Shown here one piece after another: positions 44,263 to 53,384 of a stretch of 64,000 nucleotides of DNA. The notes under the pieces are model-generated. The model searched no databases. It was not told where the DNA came from and was given only the letters and a program-made list of their open reading frames with translations. The stretch is taken from positions 2,139,069 through 2,203,068 of the forward strand of contig NZ_CP059833.1 in assembly GCF_014117265.1 (NCBI RefSeq), written 5' to 3'. The stretch is from Corynebacterium hindlerae. GTDB lineage: Bacteria > Actinomycetota > Actinomycetes > Mycobacteriales > Mycobacteriaceae. The position numbers were made by a program, and so were the translations under genes. Position 1 is the stretch's first letter. Each line of letters opens with the position of its first letter.

Positions 44263-44906
44263 TTACTAACCCCTTCGGGCTTGTCCGCCCACAATTGCAG
44301 GCGTGACACTGGGAATTCTTGTTTCTCCTGCCACCACCAGCGAGGTCCCAGTGCTCGAACTGGAGGATCAAGAATGACCTCTATGTTTGTGCCTTCGGGT
44401 CCTCCCAGAATGAGGCATTCATTTTTGATCAGGTGGTTGTCTGTAGCAAAAGTTCTCAAGGGGTGAATGCTCGTGATCGAAGTAATGGGAATCAATGCAA
44501 TTTCAGTTCCCTTTACTTTGATTACGAATGTGGAGCTATCCATATAACTTGGGTAGACGTACTGTCGACCACAATAAGCAATGAGCATGAAGATTCCATA
44601 GCCACTTAATACCGCGAGCAGGAGCCGCAAAGCTAGGGAATCCAACAACAGTTCAATGGCGATGAGCTCGATGATCGACGCGCAACCGATGGCGATGGGG
44701 AGTGTCCACATCCCTTTGGTGTGCATGATGGGGTGGGCATCGGTGGGAAAGAACTGCCTGCGACGAACAAAATAGTAAAAGTCGCGCCATAACTGCAGCT
44801 CCTGAAGAAACACCCGGACCGGGAGAACGGATTTGATGCCGCGGCGGGTGGCCTGAGCAATGTGAACTCCGAGGAGGACAAGGACAACGAGCCCGAACCA
44901 TTTCAT
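44259..44906 (-). CDS. Membrane protein of unknown function, coupled to a MerR regulator
   Basis: 215 residues. A hydrophobic N-terminal segment (2-20), a basic stretch with FYYFVRRRQF, two central membrane segments (about 70-90 and 93-112) and a soluble beta-rich C-terminal part ending near KPEGVSK, reminiscent of PH-like domains in small bacterial membrane proteins. No family is recognised. Its ATG overlaps the MerR stop (ATGA), so the two are translated together and the membrane protein is the probable target or sensor partner. Confidence 0.65.
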   Translation of the reverse strand: MKWFGLVVLVLLGVHIAQATRRGIKSVLPVRVFLQELQLWRDFYYFVRRRQFFPTDAHPIMHTKGMWTLPIAIGCASIIELIAIELLLDSLALRLLLAVLSGYGIFMLIAYCGRQYVYPSYMDSSTFVIKVKGTEIALIPITSITSIHPLRTFATDNHLIKNECLILGGPEGTNIEVILDPPVRALGPRWWWQEKQEFPVSRLQLWADKPEGVSK

Positions 44907-45568
44907 GGCAGCGCAGCCTCAAGTAGCTTTCGCTGAGCAGGAGAAAGGTCTAGGTCTGAGAGCTGGAATGGCAGAGAACCAGGGCGGAGGGTTTCTTCGA
45001 TTCCTTGAGTGTAGGCCTGCGGAACAGCTTCCCGGAACTCTTGCAGTACCTCAGTGGTCGGCTCTGAGCAGCTCCAAAGCGCTGCGAGCTTTCGCGTTGC
45101 AGCTATGTGGCTGGCTGACTTGAGATTTCGAGACAACAGCTCCCACGTGCGGGGAGTAGTGACCCCTGCAATGACCATGAGATCAAGCATGGCAATCTCA
45201 TGCTTGGCAAAATCTGAATTCCCGATGACATCAACGAGCAGTTGCGTGACAGCCCGCGGCGCGCCTACTTCGCCTAGGGCTAACAGCTCTAAGCGACGGC
45301 GTTGCTCCGCAATAGCCTGTTCTTGAGCATCCAGATTCGCCTGGGCTTCGGTAACGAGCTCAGAAAGCGGCGCTGTACCGATCTTTTTCAGTGGGATCCC
45401 TGCCTGGCTCAAGGTTCTGATTTGGAAGGCGTGCGCCAGGTCATTCACCGAATACTCCCGATAGTTCGCAGACGTGCGACGAGGCTCTGGGAGCACCCCA
45501 AGTGCATGGTAGTTGTGAATAGTGCGCACCGAGCAACCGCATGCCTTCGCCACATCAGAAATCTTCAT
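44903..45568 (-). CDS. MerR-family transcriptional regulator
   Basis: 221 residues from the ATG at 45568. N-terminal MerR HTH (KISDVAKACGCSVRTIHNYH, then PRRTSANYREYSVNDLAHAF), a dimerisation helix, and a long effector region with no Cys pair for metals, so it probably senses an organic ligand or protein. Its promoter has the 19-bp spacer of MerR-activated promoters. Coupled to the membrane protein downstream. Confidence 0.85.
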   Translation of the reverse strand: MKISDVAKACGCSVRTIHNYHALGVLPEPRRTSANYREYSVNDLAHAFQIRTLSQAGIPLKKIGTAPLSELVTEAQANLDAQEQAIAEQRRRLELLALGEVGAPRAVTQLLVDVIGNSDFAKHEIAMLDLMVIAGVTTPRTWELLSRNLKSASHIAATRKLAALWSCSEPTTEVLQEFREAVPQAYTQGIEETLRPGSLPFQLSDLDLSPAQRKLLEAALP

Positions 45569-45574
45569 GCCCCA

Positions 45575-45605
45575 GTTGTAAACCATGACACAGTGTGAGG
45601 GTCAA
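45575..45605 (-). promoter_or_regulatory. MerR-type promoter with 19-bp spacer, near leaderless
   Basis: On the minus strand TTGACC (45600-45605), a 19-bp spacer with the dyad ACAC-T-GTGT, then TACAAC (45575-45580), six bases before the ATG. The long spacer with a central dyad is typical of MerR-controlled promoters, and transcription would start at or next to the ATG. Confidence 0.6.
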
Positions 45606-45665
45606 GGAATCCCGGTGTAGAACCCCGCCACTGGTGCAGTTGTAGACCGCGTTAAGATAGTCTCC

Positions 45666-48305
45666 ATGACTAATCGCGCGGATAAACTTCCAAAGAGCTG
45701 GGACCCGAAGGCTGTAGAAAAGGGCCTGTACGAGGGTTGGGTAGAAAAGGGCTACTTCACTGCTGATCCAAGCAGCGACAAGCAGCCATTCTCTGTCATG
45801 CTGCCACCGCCGAACGTGACGGGCCAGCTCCACATGGGACACGCGCTGAACAACACCCTTATCGACGCGATTACCCGGCGCAAGCGCATGCAGGGCTTTG
45901 AGGTCCTGTGGCTTCCAGGCATGGACCACGCCGGTATTGCTACCCAGACCAAGGTCGAGGCGATGCTGCGTGAGACCGAGGGGAAGAAGCGCTGGGACTA
46001 CGAGCGCGAGGAGTTCATCGAGAAGGTTTGGGAGTGGAAGCGCGAGTACGGTGGCAAGATCACCGAGCAGATGCGCGCCATCGGCTCTGGTGTCGACTGG
46101 TCTCGCGAGCGTTTCACGCTGGATGAAGGACTGTCTAATGCGGTCCAGACCATCTTCAAGCAGCTCTACGACCAGGGCATGATTTACCGCGCGAATCGCC
46201 TGGTTAACTGGTCCCCTGTGCTGGAGACCGCTGTCTCGGATATTGAGGTGGTCTACAAGGACGTCGAGGGTGAGCTGGTGAGCATCCTCTACGGTGACCC
46301 AGACGGCGACCATGTTGTTGTCGCCACCACCCGCGTCGAGACGATGCTCGGCGACGTCGCAGTCGCTGTCCACCCAGATGACGAACGTTATAAGAATCTC
46401 GTGGGCAAGAAGCTCAAGCACCCATTCATTGAGGGGCGCGAGATGGTTGTCATCGCCGATGATTACGTTGACCCAGAGTTCGGTACTGGCGCGGTGAAGA
46501 TCACCCCAGCTCACGACCCGAATGACTACGCGATGGGCCAACGCCATGGCCTGGACATGCCAACCATCATGGACGCCACCGGTCACATCGCCGATACCGG
46601 CACCCAATTCGATGGCATGGATCGCTTCGAGGCCCGCGTGAAGATCCGTGAAGCCTTGGCTGCACAAAACAGAATCGTGAAAGAGGTGCGCCCGTACCTG
46701 CACTCCGTCGGCCACTCCGAGCGCACCGGTGAGCCAATCGAGCCACGCCTGTCCTTGCAGTGGTTCGTGAAGGTAGCAGAGCTGGCCAAGATGGCCGGTG
46801 ACGCAGTTCGTGACGGCGACACCAAGATTCACCCAGCCAACCTCGAGCCGCGTTACTTCGACTGGGTCGATGACATGCACGACTGGACCATTTCGCGCCA
46901 GCTGTGGTGGGGTCACCGCATTCCGATTTGGTACGGTCCCGACGGCGACGTCATCTGCGTTGGTCCTGGTGAAGAAGTACCGGAAGGCTACGTCCAGGAC
47001 GAGGATGTCCTTGACACCTGGTTCTCCTCCGCGCTGTGGCCGTTCTCCACCATGGGCTGGCCTGAGGGCTCCCCAGAGTTGGACAAGTTCTACCCGACCT
47101 CGGTGCTGGTCACGGCCTATGACATTTTGTTCTTCTGGGTTGCCCGCATGATGATGTTCGGCACCTTCGCCGGCAAGAACAGTGACCTGCCGAAGATCCC
47201 ATTCACGGACATCTTCCTGCACGGCCTGGTGCGCGACGAACAGGGGCGCAAGATGTCTAAGTCCCTGGGCAACGGTATTGACCCGATGGACTGGGTGGAA
47301 AAGTACGGCGCCGACGCTCTCCGCTTCACCTTGGCGCGTGGCGCGAACCCTGGCGTCGACCTTCCAGTGGGTGAGGACGCGGCCCAGAGCTCCCGTAACT
47401 TCGCCACCAAGCTGTTCAATGCCACGAAGTTCGCGCTGATGAACGGCGCGGGGGTGGGCGAGCTCCCAGCTCGCGAGAACCTTACCGACGCCGACAAGTG
47501 GATCCTCGACCGCCTCGAGCAGGTCCGCGCCGATGTAGATGACTACCTGGACCGCTACCAGTTTGCAAAGGCCAACGAGGAGCTCTACGCCTTCGTCTGG
47601 GGCGAGGTGTGCGACTGGTACCTCGAGATTGCGAAGGTCCAGATCCCGCGCGAAGGCCAGACTGAGCAGGGCGAGAACACCAAGCTGGTTCTCGGTCGGG
47701 TGCTCGACGTGGTGCTGCGACTGCTGCACCCAGCAATGCCGTTTGTCACCGAAACGCTGTGGCAGGCGCTTACCGACGGCGAATCCCTCGTAATCGCGCA
47801 GTGGCCAACCGCTGATACGACGAATGGGGGAGCACCTGCAGATGCGGATGCAGCTCGTCGCATCGAGGATGTGCAAAAGCTCATCACGGAGATCCGTCGC
47901 TTCCGCTCCGATCAGGGTGTGAAGCCTTCTCAGTGGGTTCCAGCGCGACTGGACTTTGCTGCAGCAGACCTGGAATCGCTAGAGGACACGATTCGGAGCC
48001 TCGCGCGCGTCGAGAAGCCTGCAGACTTCACCCCGAGCGCAAGCATCGAGATTCGCCTGAGCCAAGCCACCATTGAGGTGGAACTGGATACCTCCGGAAG
48101 TGTGGATGTGGCGGCTGAGCGCAAGCGCCTGGAGAAGGATCTCAAGGCTGCCGAGAAGGAGCTGGACACCACCGCGAAGAAGCTGGGTAACGAGGCTTTC
48201 TTGGCGAAGGCGCCAGAGGCTGTGGTGGAGAAGATCAAGGCTCGTCAGGCACTGGCTAAGGAAGAGTTCGAGCGCATCACTGCACGACTTGGGGAGCTCG
48301 GCTAG
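45666..48305 (+). CDS. valS: Valyl-tRNA synthetase
   Basis: 879 residues. HIGH-type HMGH at 56-59 in [19 protein letters not shown] at 529-533; an editing (CP1) insert in between and a C-terminal coiled coil (about 810-879). It charges tRNA-Val and clears threonine. The stop lies 12 bases before the Hsp70-like gene. Confidence 0.97.
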   Translation: MTNRADKLPKSWDPKAVEKGLYEGWVEKGYFTADPSSDKQPFSVMLPPPNVTGQLHMGHALNNTLIDAITRRKRMQGFEVLWLPGMDHAGIATQTKVEAMLRETEGKKRWDYEREEFIEKVWEWKREYGGKITEQMRAIGSGVDWSRERFTLDEGLSNAVQTIFKQLYDQGMIYRANRLVNWSPVLETAVSDIEVVYKDVEGELVSILYGDPDGDHVVVATTRVETMLGDVAVAVHPDDERYKNLVGKKLKHPFIEGREMVVIADDYVDPEFGTGAVKITPAHDPNDYAMGQRHGLDMPTIMDATGHIADTGTQFDGMDRFEARVKIREALAAQNRIVKEVRPYLHSVGHSERTGEPIEPRLSLQWFVKVAELAKMAGDAVRDGDTKIHPANLEPRYFDWVDDMHDWTISRQLWWGHRIPIWYGPDGDVICVGPGEEVPEGYVQDEDVLDTWFSSALWPFSTMGWPEGSPELDKFYPTSVLVTAYDILFFWVARMMMFGTFAGKNSDLPKIPFTDIFLHGLVRDEQGRKMSKSLGNGIDPMDWVEKYGADALRFTLARGANPGVDLPVGEDAAQSSRNFATKLFNATKFALMNGAGVGELPARENLTDADKWILDRLEQVRADVDDYLDRYQFAKANEELYAFVWGEVCDWYLEIAKVQIPREGQTEQGENTKLVLGRVLDVVLRLLHPAMPFVTETLWQALTDGESLVIAQWPTADTTNGGAPADADAARRIEDVQKLITEIRRFRSDQGVKPSQWVPARLDFAAADLESLEDTIRSLARVEKPADFTPSASIEIRLSQATIEVELDTSGSVDVAAERKRLEKDLKAAEKELDTTAKKLGNEAFLAKAPEAVVEKIKARQALAKEEFERITARLGELG

Positions 48306-48316
48306 GGTCTAGTGTC

Positions 48317-49753
48317 ATGCGCTTTGGCATTGACTTTGGTACCACCCGAACCGTAATCGCTGCTGTAGACCGCGGGAACTACCCCGTGGTCGCAGTGGAA
48401 GATACCTACGGTGACCTGCGGGAATTTATTCCAACGGTGGTTGGCCTCGTCGGTGACCAATTGGTCGCGGGCTGGGCAGCGCAGGAGTGCACGGATAACG
48501 TGCGCTCCTTCAAACGCCTGCTGGCGACGCCCGATGCCAACGCGAACACTCCAGTGCAGATCGGTGAGAAAACGTTCCCGCTCGGGGAGGTTCTCGCCGT
48601 GTTCGCTCGTGCGGTAGTGGACGAACTCCGCCGACTCTATGACACCGATTCCATTGAGATCGTGCTGGGCGTCCCGGCGAACGCGCATTCCACGCAGCGA
48701 CTCATGACGCTCACCGCCTTCACCCAAGCCGGTGCCACGGTGACAGGAATGGTGAACGAACCATCGGCTGCCGCCTTCGAATACACCCACCGGCACGCGC
48801 GAACCCTCAACACCAAACGGCGCACGGTGATCGTCTACGACCTGGGTGGTGGCACTTTCGACTGCACGCTCATGCGGATCGACGACAACGAACACCTCGT
48901 GGAAAAGACCCTCGGCATTGGCAGGCTCGGTGGCGATGACTTCGACGCGTTGCTCGCCGACATGGCGCGGGAACAGCTGGGCACCGAAGCTGACCTCATG
49001 GAAGCAGCCCGCACCGCGAAAGAGCAGCTCAAACCGCAGTCGCGTCGCATCATGATTGAAGCAGGCGACGACATGGTAGTGCTGCCAGTATCAGAGTTTT
49101 ACGATGCAGCGCAGCCACTGGTGGAGCAGACCTATGAGGTGCTCAAACCGTTAATTGGTGAATCGGAGAACCTCACTGATACCGACATTGCGGGCATCTA
49201 CCTGGTGGGCGGCGCAAGCTCGCTGCCCCTGATTCCTCGGCTGCTTCGCGAACGCTACGGACACCGCGTCCACCGCTCACCGCTGCCCACTGCGTCGACG
49301 GCTGTGGGACTCGCCATCGCCGCTGACCCGGACTCCGACTTCCTGCTCCGCGATAAAGTCTCCCGTGGCATCGGCGTGTTCCGGGAGCGCAACAGCGGAG
49401 CAGACGTCAGCCTCGACACCATCCTGGAACCCGGCCGGGAAACCGAAGCCACTGCCACCAGTCGCTATTGGGCGGCGCACAACATCGGTTGGTTCCGCTA
49501 CGTGGAATTCTCTCCGAACAACCCAGGAGATTTCAGCGTCCTCGCCGAAGTCTTGGTGCCCTTCGACCCGGCTCTGCGGCACCTCAGCCAAGAGGAACTC
49601 GCCCAGGTTCCAGTACAACGCTGGCCGGATGGGTACCCCTGGCCAGAAGTGGTGGAAACGATCAGCACCGACGCCAACGGTATCGCCGTCATCAGGATCG
49701 GTATCCCAGCCGAACACTTCGAAACAGCTGTCGAAGTGCGTGCGCTACACTAA
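48317..49753 (+). CDS. Hsp70-family (DnaK-like) protein
   Basis: 478 residues. ATPase signatures of the actin/Hsp70 fold: GIDFGTTRT at the start, VYDLGGGTFDCTLMRI near 175, and YLVGGASSLPLIPRLL near 297. The C-terminal part (about 350-478) is not a normal substrate-binding domain. It lies between valS and folC in related Corynebacterium. Function and partner (no DnaJ or GrpE nearby) are unknown. Confidence 0.85.
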   Translation: MRFGIDFGTTRTVIAAVDRGNYPVVAVEDTYGDLREFIPTVVGLVGDQLVAGWAAQECTDNVRSFKRLLATPDANANTPVQIGEKTFPLGEVLAVFARAVVDELRRLYDTDSIEIVLGVPANAHSTQRLMTLTAFTQAGATVTGMVNEPSAAAFEYTHRHARTLNTKRRTVIVYDLGGGTFDCTLMRIDDNEHLVEKTLGIGRLGGDDFDALLADMAREQLGTEADLMEAARTAKEQLKPQSRRIMIEAGDDMVVLPVSEFYDAAQPLVEQTYEVLKPLIGESENLTDTDIAGIYLVGGASSLPLIPRLLRERYGHRVHRSPLPTASTAVGLAIAADPDSDFLLRDKVSRGIGVFRERNSGADVSLDTILEPGRETEATATSRYWAAHNIGWFRYVEFSPNNPGDFSVLAEVLVPFDPALRHLSQEELAQVPVQRWPDGYPWPEVVETISTDANGIAVIRIGIPAEHFETAVEVRALH

Positions 49754-49758
49754 AACGC

Positions 49759-51237
49759 ATGTCTGAACACGAGGTTTCCCTGGACGAAACCGGGCTCACG
49801 CTGCCCATTGATGCTGCAGGACCAACGAATGAGCCTGCCTCCCGAGAGATTACTCACGACGATCTCGTCGCCCCCGCAGCGGTAGAGGCGGAACTGGATC
49901 AGCGGTGGAACGAAACCCAGATCGATCCGTCCCTCGAACGAATCGAACTGCTCATGGACCTGCTAGGCAACCCAGAGCGCGCATTCCCCGCTATCCACGT
50001 GGCCGGTACCAACGGCAAGACCTCTACGGTCCGCATGATCGAAGCGCTCATGAGGGCCTTCCATCGTCGCACGGGGCGCACTACCAGCCCGCACCTACAG
50101 TTGGTTACCGAACGCATTGCCATCGACGGCATGCCAATCCACCCACGTGACTATGTGCGAACCTGGGAGGAAATCAAACCTTATGTTGAGATGGTGGATG
50201 CCCGATCTAGCGTGCGGATGTCCAAATTCGAGGTACTGGTGGCCATGGCGTACGCAGCGTTCGCTGACGCCCCAGTTGATGTCGCGGTGATCGAAGTTGG
50301 GCTCGGCGGGCGGTGGGACGCCACCAACGTCATCAATGCAGACGTCAACGTGATTACCCCAATCGGGTTGGACCATACGGGAATCTTGGGGGAGAGCATC
50401 GCAGAGATCGCCGCAGAAAAAGCCGGCATTATTAAGTCTCGCTGGGACACCGACGATCTGCTTTCCCCTCCGGACAACGTAGTGGTTATCGCGGAGCAGG
50501 ATCCAGCTGCAATGAGGGTGATCCTGGAGAAAGCCGTCTCGGTCGATGCTGCTGTGGCGCGCGCCGGGTCGGAATTCGGCGTGGTGTCCTCCACCATTGC
50601 GGTGGGTGGACAGCAGCTCACCCTGCGTGGCCTAGGTGGCGAATACGAGGACATTTTCCTCCCGCTTTCCGGCGAGCATCAGGCCCGCAACGCAGCGGTG
50701 GCACTGGCGGCGGTAGAAGCATTCTTCGGTGCCGGGGCGGGCCGGCAACTGGACGTCGATACGGTGCGCGCTGGTTTCGCGTCGGTGGACTCTCCCGGCC
50801 GACTCGAGCGCGTCCGTGCCACCCCCACCGTCTTTATCGATGCTGCCCACAACCCGCACGGGGCGCGAGCCCTTGGCCAGGCGCTCGACCGAGATTTCTC
50901 CTTCAGCCGCGTAATCGGCGTGGTCTCTGTGCTCGCCGACAAAGACGCGCGCGGTGTGCTTGAACAGCTCGAACCGTACCTCAACGAGCTGGTGGTTACT
51001 CAGAACACCTCGCCACGCGTCCTCGACGCCTACGAACTGGCAGAGCTAGCCCGCGAGATTTACGGTGAGGAGCGCGTCCATGTAGCGGACACGCTTGTCG
51101 ACGCCGTGGAAGTCGCAGTCGAATTGGCCGAAGATACCTCAGAAGGTGGAAGCGTGTCAGGAGCAGGTGTGATCATCACCGGTTCCGTCGTCACCGCCGG
51201 TGAAGCCCGCGCACTGTTTGGAAAGGAACCTGCATGA
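49759..51237 (+). CDS. folC: Bifunctional folylpolyglutamate / dihydrofolate synthase
   Basis: 492 residues from the ATG at 49759; the upstream part of the open frame is the antisense-frame of the Hsp70 gene. P-loop AGTNGKTS at 82-89 and GLGGRWDATN downstream; Mur-ligase type C-terminal domain. It adds glutamate to dihydropteroate and then to folates. An N-terminal acidic extension of about 40 residues is typical for Corynebacterium. ATGA overlap with the next gene. Confidence 0.93.
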   Translation: MSEHEVSLDETGLTLPIDAAGPTNEPASREITHDDLVAPAAVEAELDQRWNETQIDPSLERIELLMDLLGNPERAFPAIHVAGTNGKTSTVRMIEALMRAFHRRTGRTTSPHLQLVTERIAIDGMPIHPRDYVRTWEEIKPYVEMVDARSSVRMSKFEVLVAMAYAAFADAPVDVAVIEVGLGGRWDATNVINADVNVITPIGLDHTGILGESIAEIAAEKAGIIKSRWDTDDLLSPPDNVVVIAEQDPAAMRVILEKAVSVDAAVARAGSEFGVVSSTIAVGGQQLTLRGLGGEYEDIFLPLSGEHQARNAAVALAAVEAFFGAGAGRQLDVDTVRAGFASVDSPGRLERVRATPTVFIDAAHNPHGARALGQALDRDFSFSRVIGVVSVLADKDARGVLEQLEPYLNELVVTQNTSPRVLDAYELAELAREIYGEERVHVADTLVDAVEVAVELAEDTSEGGSVSGAGVIITGSVVTAGEARALFGKEPA

Positions 51238-51644
51238 CCCAGCAATACGGCCCACTCGGCCCCGGACATGCCCCCGTCAAAGACCCCATGAAAGGACTGC
51301 GCGGCGTCATGGCCGGTACCCTCGTCATGGAAGCGATCTCCATCTGGCTGGTGCTCACCGTCATCCTCCGCGTGGACAACGGCGAGCACTGGACCACGCT
51401 GAACTGGGTTTATGTCACCATCGTCGGTGCTCTGATGTTCGTGTGGGCATTCATGCAAAAGCTACCTATCGCACTGCCCGTCAACCTCGTACTGCAGGTG
51501 CTCGCGGTCGTGGGATTCTTCGTACACCCATCAATGGGCATCATGGGACTGATTTTCGTGGGAGTATGGGCGTACATCCTCGTGCTGCGTAAAAACCTGA
51601 TTGAGCGCATGCAACGAGGCTTGCTCACCACCCAACACGACTAG
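51234..51644 (+). CDS. DUF4233 membrane protein
   Basis: 136 residues, four membrane segments (about 28-48, 55-75, 82-100, 103-120). It follows folC with a 4-base overlap, as in mycobacteria (Rv2446c position). Function unknown. Confidence 0.85.
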   Translation: MTQQYGPLGPGHAPVKDPMKGLRGVMAGTLVMEAISIWLVLTVILRVDNGEHWTTLNWVYVTIVGALMFVWAFMQKLPIALPVNLVLQVLAVVGFFVHPSMGIMGLIFVGVWAYILVLRKNLIERMQRGLLTTQHD

Positions 51645-51654
51645 GAGTTTGTGC

Positions 51655-51975
51655 ATGTTCATGCGAAACCTGGACTTCTTTGCGTGCGCAATCTTCGCGC
51701 TACTTGCCGTCTATGTCCGAGCCACCGGTATGAGCTTCTGGCTGGCCGTGGTGTTCATCATTGCTGCCGGCTCCAGCTTGGTCAGCGGGTTTGTAAAACG
51801 CAACAACCGAATTCGCCTGGAACGCGACCCCATCGCCCTCACCCCGGAACAAAAAGACATCATCAAAAACCTGAAAGACCAGGGTAAAGGCTACGCTGCG
51901 ATTAAACAGGTACGCCTGTGGTACCGCTATTGCGACCTCAAGACTGCAGTGGAACTAGTGGAGCAGGTAAACTAA
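51655..51975 (+). CDS. Small membrane protein between folC and ndk
   Basis: 106 residues from the ATG at 51655. One or two N-terminal hydrophobic segments (about 8-40) and a soluble tail with a helix-rich region ([20 protein letters not shown]) that resembles a short helical hairpin. The gene lies 5 bases before ndk. No family recognised. Confidence 0.65.
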   Translation: MFMRNLDFFACAIFALLAVYVRATGMSFWLAVVFIIAAGSSLVSGFVKRNNRIRLERDPIALTPEQKDIIKNLKDQGKGYAAIKQVRLWYRYCDLKTAVELVEQVN

Positions 51976-51980
51976 TCGCC

Positions 51981-52391
51981 ATGACTGAACGTACTCTCAT
52001 CCTGATCAAGCCAGACGGTGTTGCAAATGGACACGTCGGTGAAATCATCGCCCGCATCGAGCGCAAGGGCCTCAAGCTCGCCGCCATGGATCTGCGTGTA
52101 GCAGACAAGGAAACCGCAGAGAAGCACTACGCTGAGCACGCAGACAAGCCATTCTTCGGCGAGCTCGTCTCCTTCATCACCTCCGCACCACTCGTTGCAG
52201 GCATCGTTGAGGGCCCACGCGCAATTGAGGCTTGGCGCCAGCTGGCCGGTGGCACCGACCCAGTATCCAAGGCCACCCCAGGCACCATCCGTGGCGACTT
52301 CGCCCTGACCGTCGGCGAGAATGTCGTCCACGGCTCCGACTCCCCAGAGTCCGCAGAGCGCGAGATCGCAATCTGGTTCCCTAACCTGTAA
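51981..52391 (+). CDS. ndk: Nucleoside diphosphate kinase
   Basis: 136 residues. [13 protein letters not shown] and the phosphate-carrying His117 in NVVHGSDS are diagnostic. It balances NTP pools by ping-pong phosphate transfer. Own terminator downstream; last gene of the folC series. Confidence 0.97.
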   Translation: MTERTLILIKPDGVANGHVGEIIARIERKGLKLAAMDLRVADKETAEKHYAEHADKPFFGELVSFITSAPLVAGIVEGPRAIEAWRQLAGGTDPVSKATPGTIRGDFALTVGENVVHGSDSPESAEREIAIWFPNL

Positions 52392-52410
52392 AACAAACGT
52401 TTTGGTTTTC

Positions 52411-52437
52411 ACCCCGCCTCATTGAGGCGGGGTTTTG
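52411..52437 (+). terminator. Intrinsic terminator of ndk
   Basis: CCCCGCCTC att GAGGCGGGG followed by TTTTGTG. Confidence 0.92.
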
Positions 52438-52470
52438 TGTTGGGGGATGGGGACTTGGGGCAGGCGATTG

Positions 52471-52570
52471 CGAAACCCGGGAAGCGTTTCCCGGATCTCG
52501 GGGAGGTTTAGGGCTTCAGTTGTGCTTTTTCTTGTTTTTTCTTCCGAAACCCGGGGAATGCTTCCCGGGG
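52471..52570. repeat. Two more copies (B, C) of the CGAAACCCGGG palindrome
   Basis: Copy B at 52471-52494 is inverted relative to copy A at 36304. Copy C at 52544-52570 differs from A by one base in 26. Both form CCCGGG-based hairpins in the 185-bp gap between ndk and the next gene. Confidence 0.6.
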
Positions 52571-52621
52571 ATTGCGGGCGGAGTGGATATACAGGCATGC
52601 AAGGGCCCCAGAATGAAGGGG

Positions 52622-53221
52622 TTAGCGCCGTGAAGCAAGCGCTTGCACGCCGAGCGCGGTGAGTTCGATCCACCATTTGCTGCGGTCGTCGGCGTGCATC
52701 ATGGGGGAGATGCGGGCCAGCCCGTGGCGCTCGAGGGCGCTACCGGCGCTGAGTACTGCTTCGTAGTCGGGGGAGACTGAGGATACGCGGACCCTGGTGC
52801 CATCGAATGCTCCCATGGTGGCTAGGGTGTGGGCTAACTCGCGGTGCTCGTCGAGGGCGGTGAGACGGGTAGTGGTGAGTTCCGAGATTTCTGTGCGGCT
52901 GGCCAGCGTGCGGAGGCGGAGGCGCTGCTCACGAAGGCCTCGGGAAAAGAGAGTGTGCATTGATAAGGTTCCTGCCGCAGTACCGGCCGTGAGCAGCAAT
53001 GCATCCGACGCGGCGGTGTCGGGGAGCCCGATCGCGCCGCAGACCACCGCCGCGGGCGGGAAAATGACACGTCCCCAGGGCACCGGGTATACTTCGGGAG
53101 CCCGGTAGACGTCGAAAACGGCTCGGGCCGGGGTTTGGGCGTACAAGTAGGCCAGCAGAAACACGACCGAGACGATCGCACTCACAAAGACTCCAGTGGT
53201 TGAGAGCAGTTGGAGTTTCAT
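52622..53221 (-). CDS. Membrane protein of unknown function
   Basis: About 199 residues from the ATG at 53221, though the start is uncertain (no clear ribosome site). Two membrane segments near the N-terminus (6-26 and 48-62, the second after an Arg/Pro-rich part PARAVFDVYRAPEVYPVP), then a soluble helical domain of about 120 residues (RTLASRTEISELTTTRLTAL ... GLARISPMMHADDRSKWW). No family recognised. Confidence 0.6.
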   Translation of the reverse strand: MKLQLLSTTGVFVSAIVSVVFLLAYLYAQTPARAVFDVYRAPEVYPVPWGRVIFPPAAVVCGAIGLPDTAASDALLLTAGTAAGTLSMHTLFSRGLREQRLRLRTLASRTEISELTTTRLTALDEHRELAHTLATMGAFDGTRVRVSSVSPDYEAVLSAGSALERHGLARISPMMHADDRSKWWIELTALGVQALASRR

Positions 53222-53331
53222 TGCCACCGAGGACGCGGAAACCGGCACCAAGAGTGACCATGACCATGGTCGTAGATGCGCTCGAACAGGACCCATAAGC
53301 GACAGGTTAACGGAAAACATGCACTGTGGAA

Positions 53332-53373
53332 CTAAAAATGTGGCCTCTTTGCCACAAAGGCAAGAGGCCACGG
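53332..53373 (-). terminator. Terminator of the secreted protein gene
   Basis: On the minus strand GTGGCCTCTTGCC pairs with GGCAAAGAGGCCAC (one mismatch) and is followed by ATTTTTAG. Confidence 0.82.
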
Positions 53374-53384
53374 AAAGAGTGACG

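Noticed and set aside
45555..47876. 773-codon minus-strand frame opposite valS
   Set aside because: A shadow of valS; high GC third positions on the plus strand explain it.
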